A stretch of DNA of 30,994 bases, from positions 1 to 30,994 of the forward strand of contig JAWKHI010000062.1 of NCBI GenBank assembly GCA_041394885.1, read 5' to 3'. A model generated the notes under the pieces. That model did not search any database, was not told the DNA's origin, and saw only the letters and a list, made by a program, of their open reading frames with translations. A program made the translations under genes and the position numbers. Of the stretch, positions 1 to 5,909 are shown piece by piece (the stretch's first letter is position 1; every line of letters starts with the position of its first letter). The DNA is from DSOI01 sp041394885. Lineage in GTDB: Bacteria > Acidobacteriota > Terriglobia > Bryobacterales > Bryobacteraceae.

Positions 1-1875
1 CGCTCCGCCCTCCCCCAGCCCGCCCACGTATTCCGGCGGCATCGCTCCCGGCCGGTAGCCGTTGTGGATCGCCGATGGTCCCTGATCGGGCATCACGATC
101 ACGTCGAAGCGCTCCCGCAGATTGCCCTTCAGCACCGTCGCATTATCGGCGCGCATGTACAGGAAACCGAACTGCTCGAGCATCCAGCGCGTCCAGCCCT
201 CGTCCATGCTCGGCATATGGCTCCGGTAGAGCCCCAGCCGCGGACGCTTCACTTCCTTCCAGCCCTCTGTGCGCCCCGGCGAGAAGTCTCCGCTCGCTGG
301 CTCCCGCCACACGCTCGCGCCCTTGGCCCACACCCGATTCACTTTCTTCCACGTCTCGGTATCCGCCGCCGGCCATCGGTCCGCTGTCACTGTCACACCT
401 TCCGCCGGCGGACCCTCCGCGCCCCGCTCCCGTACATCCACCCCCATCAGCAGGGGCAGCGTGTGCGCCGTTACGTCGTACGGACGTCGCGGGGGCCCTC
501 CCGGATACTGCCGCAGATCCGGATATTCCTGCTTCTCGAGCAGCGCCTTCGCCCATCCGCTGTAGGGCTGCCGCATCGAGATCAACCACGACGATCCCGT
601 CTCTTCCACTTCCACCAACCCCGTCCGCAGTGTGTTCAAAAGCACTTGCGTCGCCCCCGGATCCCTTTGCTTCTTCGGAATCTCGAACCCCGGATGCGCC
701 CGCTCGATCGAGTTCCGCCCAATGCGATAGAAGTTGCGCAGAAAATCCTCCCGCCGCACCGCCGTCTGCCACAACACCGATTCCCACGCGATCTTCTGGT
801 AGTCCACAATGTCGCTCACCCGCCACTCGCCGCCCAGCCAGGGCTCCAGGTAGTTCCAACTTCGCATCCGGGGCTGATACCCGAGCGCGGTCTGGTTGAT
901 CTCCTCCGCTTTCACCGTCACCGGCGTCGCCAGCCGGGCCGATGCCGACTCGCTCAGGATTCGCAAACCGCCATGAAACGACTGGTAGTGCCGCGCCGGT
1001 GTCCAGAAGTCGTAAATCGCATTCAGCGCCACGCCCTTTTTCCCCGCCGCCGTCAAATCCGCCGCCATCCCCGTCCCGATCATGTTCATCTGCTGCGCGA
1101 TTAGCGGATCGATGTTCGGCTCGATCGGGTCCAGCCACGGCGGCACGAACATCCGCGACGCGTTCGGACCCTGCTGGTGCACATCGTAGACGATTTGCGG
1201 ATGCCACACATTGTGCAGCTTCTCGATCGCCAGCCGCGTCTCCGCCTGCGAAAAGATGTACCAGTCGCGGTTGTTGTCGTGGCCCACGTATTTCTGGTAC
1301 AGCTCCGGCGGCGACGTCCCCTCATACGCCGTCCCCAGCGTTTGCCGGTACCACGCCGTCACCTTGTCCACGCCGTCCGGATTCAACGACGGCACCAGGA
1401 TGAAAATCACATTGTCCAGAATCGCGCGGAATTTCGGCGTATCGCGCGTCAGGATCTCGTAAGCGAACTGCACCGCCGTCGACGTGGACGCCACCTCGGT
1501 CGAGTGGATCGAGCAGGTGATCATCACCACCGCCTTGCCTTCGCCGATCATGCGCGCCGCCTCACGCTCGCTGGTTTTCCGCGGATCCGCCAGCCGCTCC
1601 TGAATCGCCCGGTACCGGTCCAGCTTCGCGAGCGTCGCCGGATTGGAAATCCACGCCGCCACGAATGGGCGCCCTTCCGTCGTCTTGCCGAGCGTCCGCA
1701 CCCGTATCCGCCCGCTGGACTTTCCCAGCGCCTCGAAATACGAGACCACCCGGCTCCAGTCCAGCAGCTTGCGGTCTTCGCCCATGCGATGGCCGAAATG
1801 CGACTCCGGTGTGGGAACGGCGGCCGCAACCATCCACGCCGCGGCCAATAGCGGCCCGAAAAGCCGCCAGATCAT
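1..1875 (-). CDS. Secreted M14-family zinc carboxypeptidase (C-terminus cut by window edge)
   Basis: The frame reads without a stop from the ATG at 1875 to base 1, giving 625 codons with the C-terminus missing. Residues 1-20 form a hydrophobic signal peptide, so the enzyme should act in the periplasm or outside. Zinc ligands of the M14 fold are visible: His124 and Glu127 in CSIHSTE, and His234 in VYDVHQQG. The HDNNRDW stretch (200-206) matches the Asn-Arg substrate-carboxylate site. A conserved LNPDGVD motif lies near residue 165. The family removes C-terminal residues from peptides; the specificity here cannot be read. The segment beyond residue ~250 is long for M14 and resembles the extended acidobacterial/Bacteroidetes type. 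The catalytic Glu was not placed with confidence. It is the last visible gene of a minus-strand operon, 7 bp after the TIM-barrel gene, with GGAAGGA-like sequence inside the end of that gene as a probable ribosome site. Confidence 0.88.
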   Translation of the reverse strand, partial: MIWRLFGPLLAAAWMVAAAVPTPESHFGHRMGEDRKLLDWSRVVSYFEALGKSSGRIRVRTLGKTTEGRPFVAAWISNPATLAKLDRYRAIQERLADPRKTSEREAARMIGEGKAVVMITCSIHSTEVASTSTAVQFAYEILTRDTPKFRAILDNVIFILVPSLNPDGVDKVTAWYRQTLGTAYEGTSPPELYQKYVGHDNNRDWYIFSQAETRLAIEKLHNVWHPQIVYDVHQQGPNASRMFVPPWLDPIEPNIDPLIAQQMNMIGTGMAADLTAAGKKGVALNAIYDFWTPARHYQSFHGGLRILSESASARLATPVTVKAEEINQTALGYQPRMRSWNYLEPWLGGEWRVSDIVDYQKIAWESVLWQTAVRREDFLRNFYRIGRNSIERAHPGFEIPKKQRDPGATQVLLNTLRTGLVEVEETGSSWLISMRQPYSGWAKALLEKQEYPDLRQYPGGPPRRPYDVTAHTLPLLMGVDVRERGAEGPPAEGVTVTADRWPAADTETWKKVNRVWAKGASVWREPASGDFSPGRTEGWKEVKRPRLGLYRSHMPSMDEGWTRWMLEQFGFLYMRADNATVLKGNLRERFDVIVMPDQGPSAIHNGYRPGAMPPEYVGGLGEGGA

Positions 1876-1882
1876 GCGCGAT

Positions 1883-2632
1883 TCAGTTCCTTCCAAGGGC
1901 CCGGTACCAGCGCAGGAAGCGCTCCGGCTCCTTGCTCTCCTGGCACTCGGCCAGCGTGTAGCGCTCGTACTTCATCTGGCGCAGCAGCGTGAACAGCTCA
2001 CGCCACGGATACGATCCGTTGGCGAGTTCGTTGATGTGGACGTTCTTGATGTATGGCTTCAGCAGTTCGAAGCTCGGTTTGATGCTGCCGTTCACGATGT
2101 CGGTCGGGTTCGAGTTCCAGCACACGCCCACATTCTCGTGCCGCGCCGCCTTCATGATCGCCGCCGACACCGTCGGCACCTGCGTATCCCGTCCGTGGAC
2201 CTCCATCCAGATCTCCACACCCTTCCCCGCCCCATAATCGCCCACCTCTCGCAGCGCCGCCCCGATGTTCCCGATCGTCGTCTCGCGCGGAACCTGCGGC
2301 GGCAGCCCGTTCGGGCGAACCTTGATGCCCCATGCCCCCGTATCGTGCGCCAGATCGATGAACGCCTTGGCGTCGGCCACGTGCTTGGCCCGTACCGCCG
2401 GATCCGGCGAATGAAACTCGGCCGTGGTTCCGAAGCTCAACAATCGCACCTTGCTGCTTTGGAACCGCTGCTGCACACGCGCCCGCTCGGCCGCGCCGAT
2501 AGACGGCTCCACACCGTGTTTGTGCGTAGTCCGCAGTTCCACCGCCTCAAAACCCGCCTCCTCCAGCTTCGGGATCAGCGTCTCGAGGTCCCAGTCTTTC
2601 AGCAGATTGTAGGTTACAGATCCGAGCAGCAT
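1883..2632 (-). CDS. Sugar phosphate isomerase/epimerase-like TIM barrel (xylose isomerase-like), cytoplasmic
   Basis: This 249-residue protein has no signal peptide and shows the pattern of the AP-endonuclease-2/xylose-isomerase-like TIM barrel. It begins with a beta strand (LLGSVTYNL), then helix LIPKLEEAGFEAVELR. Likely metal-binding positions lie at strand ends: Glu in IWMEVHG, the CWNSNPTD loop, His in KNVHINE and Glu in LAECQE. Such proteins isomerise or epimerise sugars or sugar acids with a divalent metal; the substrate cannot be inferred. The ATG is 6 bp after the aminotransferase stop with no separate Shine-Dalgarno, so translation is probably coupled. A second, exported TIM barrel of the same superfamily lies at 11789-12754; they share the fold but not the signal peptide and are not close copies. 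Confidence 0.85.
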   Translation of the reverse strand: MLLGSVTYNLLKDWDLETLIPKLEEAGFEAVELRTTHKHGVEPSIGAAERARVQQRFQSSKVRLLSFGTTAEFHSPDPAVRAKHVADAKAFIDLAHDTGAWGIKVRPNGLPPQVPRETTIGNIGAALREVGDYGAGKGVEIWMEVHGRDTQVPTVSAAIMKAARHENVGVCWNSNPTDIVNGSIKPSFELLKPYIKNVHINELANGSYPWRELFTLLRQMKYERYTLAECQESKEPERFLRWYRALGRN

Positions 2633-2638
2633 CGAAAG

Positions 2639-3739
2639 CTAGGGTATCACGTCCAGCATCCGGTCAATCTCCTCCGGCGCGATATAAAAATGGGGCGACG
2701 TTCGCACAAATCCCTGCCGCGGAGCTGCCACGATCCGCTCGTTCCGCAGCGCCGCCACAATCACCCGGCTATCGGTGTCCGGCTTCCGGAAACTCACTAT
2801 ACCTGACCCGCTTTCGAGCACTTCATACCCCTTCCCCCGAACCCCCTCCTCGATCCGCCTCGCCAGCCCCCGCACCGCCGGCGCGATTTCCCCGATCCCC
2901 ACCTGATTCAGAAACTCGATCGACGCCCGCAGCCCGTAGATCCCGATCGTGTTCAATGTGCCCGGCTCGTACCGCCCCGCGTCAGACCGTAGCGTCGTGT
3001 CACGCGATGCATAATCGGCGTAATGCCGCACGTTGGTCCATCCGAATTCCACCGGCTCTACTGAGTCCATCCGGTCCCGCCGCAAATAAAGTATCCCGCA
3101 GCCCTCCGGACCCAGCATCCATTTGTGCCCGTCCGCCGCCAGCGCATCGATATGGGCCGCCTCCACATCCAGCGGCAGCGCGCCCAGCCCCTGAATCGCG
3201 TCCACAAAATAGAAGACGTCATGCCGCCGGCAGATCTCCCCGATCGCGTTCAGATCCACCGTGTACCCCGATAGATAGTTCACATAGCTGATCGCCAGCA
3301 GCCGCGCACCCCGGCACGCCGCCTCGATCTTCTCGAGCGGATCGTGGATCGAAAGCCACTCCACCGCCACCCGTCCCCCGCCCACTCGTTCCCATATGTA
3401 GTAGTTGGCCGGAAACTCCTCGCGAAACGCTACGATGCGGTCCCCCTCCCGCCAGTCCAGCCCCAACGCCACCGTCGCGATCCCCTCCGACGTATTCTTC
3501 ACGATCGCAATCTCGTCGCGATGCGCGCCGATCAGTTTCGCCGCGCTAACTCGAAGCCCTTCATAGGCTTGGAGCCATTCGTCGTAGTGCAGCGAACCCC
3601 AATGGCACGCGTCTTCGGCCAGCGCTTTCATCGCCTCCGCCGCCGGTTTCACCAGCGGTGTCACCGCCGCATGATTTAGATAGGTCAGATTCGCCGTCAC
3701 CGGAAACTGATCGCGATACCGCTGCCACAGGAAACCCAT
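2639..3739 (-). CDS. Class V PLP-dependent aminotransferase (isopenicillin-N-epimerase / cysteine-desulfurase-like)
   Basis: The 366-residue protein has the fold-type I class V signature. The N-terminus reads YLNHAAVTPL, Asp180 in FVDAIQG should contact the pyridine nitrogen of PLP, and Lys206 in DGHKWMLGPEG is the Schiff-base lysine. Length is normal for the family. The C-terminal part has no cysteine where NifS/SufS proteins carry the sulfur-accepting residue, so a true cysteine desulfurase is unlikely; an isopenicillin-N-epimerase-like, lyase or aminotransferase activity is more probable. It is the first gene of the operon with the TIM barrel and M14 peptidase. The ATG has AAGGA directly abutting it, too close for a normal ribosome site, and a TATAGT hexamer ends 7 nt upstream, so the mRNA may be leaderless. 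Confidence 0.88.
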   Translation of the reverse strand: MGFLWQRYRDQFPVTANLTYLNHAAVTPLVKPAAEAMKALAEDACHWGSLHYDEWLQAYEGLRVSAAKLIGAHRDEIAIVKNTSEGIATVALGLDWREGDRIVAFREEFPANYYIWERVGGGRVAVEWLSIHDPLEKIEAACRGARLLAISYVNYLSGYTVDLNAIGEICRRHDVFYFVDAIQGLGALPLDVEAAHIDALAADGHKWMLGPEGCGILYLRRDRMDSVEPVEFGWTNVRHYADYASRDTTLRSDAGRYEPGTLNTIGIYGLRASIEFLNQVGIGEIAPAVRGLARRIEEGVRGKGYEVLESGSGIVSFRKPDTDSRVIVAALRNERIVAAPRQGFVRTSPHFYIAPEEIDRMLDVIP

Positions 3740-3746
3740 TCCTTCG

Positions 3747-3752
3747 ACTATA
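3747..3752 (-). promoter_or_regulatory. -10-like TATAGT for the aminotransferase operon, leaderless geometry
   Basis: TATAGT on the minus strand ends 7 nt before the ATG at 3739, placing the expected transcription start at or beside the A of the ATG. No good -35 hexamer is seen at the usual distance. Confidence 0.4.
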
Positions 3753-3797
3753 CGTTAACTTTGGTAAGGCTCCGGATGCGTATGATGAAACCGGACG

Positions 3798-3803
3798 TAT
3801 AAT
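3798..3803 (+). promoter_or_regulatory. -10 box TATAAT for the M48 protease gene
   Basis: A perfect TATAAT lies 29 nt before the first ATG of the M48 gene, in the 93-bp gap between divergent genes. The -35 region at 15-19 bp spacing is poor. The predicted leader is about 25 nt and contains the AGGAGG ribosome site. Confidence 0.45.
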
Positions 3804-3821
3804 GAAGGCATCTAACGACCC

Positions 3822-3827
3822 AGGAGG
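3822..3827 (+). promoter_or_regulatory. Shine-Dalgarno AGGAGG of the M48 gene, upstream of three consecutive ATGs
   Basis: AGGAGG is followed by three in-frame ATG codons at 3833, 3836 and 3839, spaced 5, 8 and 11 nt away. The second has the most typical spacing, so initiation may occur at more than one; the protein differs only by one or two Met. Confidence 0.75.
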
Positions 3828-3832
3828 CGGTT

Positions 3833-4831
3833 ATGATGATGGCTTTTGTTCGTAGGACGTCGGCGGTCGTAGCCATGAGCGTTCTGTTGGTCCCTGCTGG
3901 CTTTGCCGCCAAGGACAAAAAGAAAGACCCCGACGCCATCGGCGAACGCGATGTCGGTAAAGGCGTCAACTGGTATTCCCTCGAAAAAGAGATCGGCATG
4001 GGCAAGCAGTTGGCCCAGGAGATCGAGCGCCAGGCCAAGATCATCGACGATCCCGTGATCGCCGAATACGTCAACCGAGTCGGCCAGAACCTCGTCCGCA
4101 ACTCCGACGTCAAGGTCCCCGTCACCATCAAGGTGATCGATTCTGAAGAGGTCAATGCCTTTGCCCTCCCTGGCGGCTTCTTCTTCGTCAACACCGGGCT
4201 ACTGCTGCGCGCCGAAACCGAAGCCGAACTCGCCGGCGTCATGGCTCACGAGATTGCGCACATCGCCGCCCGCCACGGCACCCGTCAGGCAACGCGAGGC
4301 AACATCGTCAACCTCGCCACCATCCCCCTCATCTTTATGGGTGGCTGGGCCGGGTACGGGGTTCGCCAAGCGGCCAGCGTCCTCGTTCCCATCGGGTTCC
4401 TCTCCTTCTCGCGAGGCTTCGAGTCGGAAGCCGATCTGCTCGGCCTGCAGTATCTATATAAAGCTGGCTACGATCCCACGGCCTTCGTCGACTTCTTCGA
4501 GAAGCTGCAGTCGGACGAGAAACGAAAACCCGGCACCATGGCCAAAGTTTTCTCCTCCCATCCGCCCACCGACGATCGCATCAAGAACAGCCAGAAGAAT
4601 ATCCAGGAAATCCTCACCGCGAAACCCGAATACGTCGTCACCACTTCCGAGTTCAATGACGTGAAGTTCCGTCTCGCCCAGATGCTCAATCATCGGCGTG
4701 TCGACGACAAAGAGGATGCGAATAAGCCCCGCCTGCGCAAACAGGGTTCCGGCCGCATCGACTCCGATGGCAACGAGAAGCCCAAAGCCGAGGATGAAGA
4801 CGAGAGGCCTACCCTCAAACGTAGGAACTGA
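3833..4831 (+). CDS. Secreted M48-family zinc metalloprotease
   Basis: The 332-residue protein carries a signal peptide (residues 1-26, ending GFAA) and an M48 catalytic core. The HEXXH site is HEIAH with His139, Glu140 and His143; the third zinc ligand is Glu197 in the SRGFESEAD motif. The ALPGGFFFVNTGLL segment upstream is characteristic of the BepA/LoiP branch, which degrades or helps assemble outer-membrane proteins in the periplasm. No TPR domain follows; instead the C-terminus (about 275-332) is a charged, low-complexity Lys/Arg/Asp/Glu tail. Length is usual for single-domain periplasmic M48 enzymes. It is monocistronic: divergent promoter upstream, hairpins and an intrinsic terminator downstream. 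Role in envelope quality control is inferred from the family. Confidence 0.92.
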   Translation: MMMAFVRRTSAVVAMSVLLVPAGFAAKDKKKDPDAIGERDVGKGVNWYSLEKEIGMGKQLAQEIERQAKIIDDPVIAEYVNRVGQNLVRNSDVKVPVTIKVIDSEEVNAFALPGGFFFVNTGLLLRAETEAELAGVMAHEIAHIAARHGTRQATRGNIVNLATIPLIFMGGWAGYGVRQAASVLVPIGFLSFSRGFESEADLLGLQYLYKAGYDPTAFVDFFEKLQSDEKRKPGTMAKVFSSHPPTDDRIKNSQKNIQEILTAKPEYVVTTSEFNDVKFRLAQMLNHRRVDDKEDANKPRLRKQGSGRIDSDGNEKPKAEDEDERPTLKRRN

Positions 4832-4845
4832 GGTATACTGAAATC

Positions 4846-4920
4846 GCTTTGCTCACACTCACTCCTCCTTGTGAGCAAGTTAGCCCGGCGCCATAATCCT
4901 CCGGTGGCGCCGGGCCTTTT
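4846..4920 (+). ncRNA. Candidate small RNA (or 3'-UTR RNA) with two hairpins bearing CCUCC loops
   Basis: Starting 15 nt after the M48 stop, the sequence folds into a 9-bp perfect stem (4849-4857 with 4870-4878, TTGCTCACA/TGTGAGCAA) with a 12-nt loop CTCACTCCTCCT, then a 10-bp terminator stem (4883-4892 with 4906-4915) whose loop holds TCCTCC. Both loops thus offer an anti-Shine-Dalgarno sequence. TATACT at 4834-4839 is a possible -10 placing the start near 4846, but no -35 is evident. It could instead be processed from the M48 mRNA 3' end, or be only a 3' UTR. The RNA is inferred, not demonstrated. Confidence 0.35.
4883..4920 (+). terminator. Rho-independent terminator of the M48 gene
   Basis: GCCCGGCGCC (4883-4892) pairs perfectly with GGCGCCGGGC (4906-4915), with a 13-nt loop, followed by CTTTTCTT. 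There is no T-run on the minus-strand side, so it acts mainly on plus-strand transcripts. Confidence 0.85.
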
Positions 4921-4955
4921 CTTCCTCCCCGCCCCCAACACCCCTCGAACTGCTG

Positions 4956-4994
4956 CCCAGAGCTATTGCCCCGAACTATTGCCCCGAACTATTG
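4956..4994. repeat. Three 13-bp tandem repeats at the 3' end of the MauE-like gene
   Basis: CCCCGAACTATTG occurs twice in direct succession (4969-4981 and 4982-4994), preceded by a degenerate copy CCCAGAGCTATTG (4956-4968). A weaker fourth copy may begin at 4941. The last unit overlaps the stop codon (4989-4991) of the minus-strand gene. Confidence 0.8.
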
Positions 4995-5909
4995 AATGTA
5001 GCCGAGTTCCCGCAATCCCTTCACCGGTTGGACGTCATCGAAGAAAACGAAAGCCTCCCGCTGGCGCCCATGCTCGAGCGCCACCCCAAATGGAGGATCG
5101 CCAAACGGGAACTTCGCCTTCAGCACCTCCAGATCCGGGGTCAGCACTGCCTTCAACCCCGTATCCCCCAGGAACTGTTCCGCGAACTGCGGCACCCGCG
5201 TCGGAATGCCCACAACCCGTACGTCTTTCCACGCATAGCCCGACATCTGCTTGGCCGCCGCAAAGCAGTGCGAGCATTCCGGGTCGAAAAAGTACAGGAA
5301 TACCCGGCCCTCACGCAGCGAATAGGGCTTCCCGTCCACCGTCACCGTGGCCGGCGCTTCCACCCCCGATTGCCGCGCCACCGTCACTCCGTAGCTCACC
5401 CCCGCGAACACGCACACCGCGCCCAGCACCATCGCCGCCGGGCGGATCCCGATCGACGGTCGCGCCCACCAACCCGCGATCGCTGCCGCCGCCAGCATCA
5501 ACGCATCGGTCGCGAAAAACTGAGGTCCGATCGCGCGCTCCAAGAATGGGAAGCAGGTGCAATCCTCCCCTCGAAGCGCATTGTAGTGGTACCCGATGTA
5601 GGCCATGAACACCAGTAACAGGCCGCCCGTCAACAACGCCCCCCACCGCCGGAATCGCGGCACGAGCAACAACACCCCGGAGAAGATCTCCACAATTCCC
5701 AGCCCCACCGCCAGCGGCAAACTCAACGTCGACGGCACCTTCAGTTGCGACACCTTCGCCGCCCAACCCAACGGGTCCATCACTTTCCAAACGCCGGCGC
5801 CGACAAAAAAAATCGATACCGCCAACGCGCACCCGAGCGCCACCCACCCTCGCCAGGCCGGCACCGGCCATGCGGACGCAGAAGTGGGGTGTGCCATACT
5901 GTCTTCCAT
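4989..5909 (-). CDS. MauE/DoxX-like membrane protein fused to a periplasmic thioredoxin-like domain
   Basis: Starting at the ATG at 5909, the protein has 306 residues; the open frame continues upstream but an Arg/Lys-rich extension is unlikely, and the Met at 5897 is an alternative. Five hydrophobic segments are visible at about 22-42, 62-84, 90-110, 131-148 and 154-177. The third is followed by EDCTCF (Cys117, Cys119), matching the cysteine pair of MauE-type redox membrane proteins. The remaining ~120 residues resemble a thioredoxin/TlpA domain, with CSHC (Cys212, Cys215) after the strand VFLYFFDPE. MauE proteins pass disulfide electrons across the membrane, so the fusion probably unites a membrane thiol shuttle with its partner. 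The substrate is unknown. It is single-gene, convergent with the M48 gene, and divergent from the amidohydrolase, sharing two start-codon bases with it. Confidence 0.82.
   Translation of the reverse strand: MEDSMAHPTSASAWPVPAWRGWVALGCALAVSIFFVGAGVWKVMDPLGWAAKVSQLKVPSTLSLPLAVGLGIVEIFSGVLLLVPRFRRWGALLTGGLLLVFMAYIGYHYNALRGEDCTCFPFLERAIGPQFFATDALMLAAAAIAGWWARPSIGIRPAAMVLGAVCVFAGVSYGVTVARQSGVEAPATVTVDGKPYSLREGRVFLYFFDPECSHCFAAAKQMSGYAWKDVRVVGIPTRVPQFAEQFLGDTGLKAVLTPDLEVLKAKFPFGDPPFGVALEHGRQREAFVFFDDVQPVKGLRELGYIQ
5895..5900 (+). promoter_or_regulatory. Weak -10-like CATACT before the amidohydrolase start
   Basis: CATACT (four matches to TATAAT) ends exactly 7 nt before the ATG at 5908, the same geometry as the hexamers before the genes at 3739 and 5909. 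It lies inside the coding sequence of the divergent gene. No Shine-Dalgarno is present. Confidence 0.25.

Noticed and set aside
64..1104. Open frames on the plus strand opposite the M14 gene
   Set aside because: The minus strand has one continuous frame from 1875 to 1 with signal peptide and zinc motifs; the plus frames are Arg/His/Pro-rich composition artefacts.
2639..3739. Cysteine desulfurase (NifS/SufS) as the aminotransferase identity
   Set aside because: No catalytic Cys in the C-terminal loop region and no iron-sulfur assembly genes nearby.
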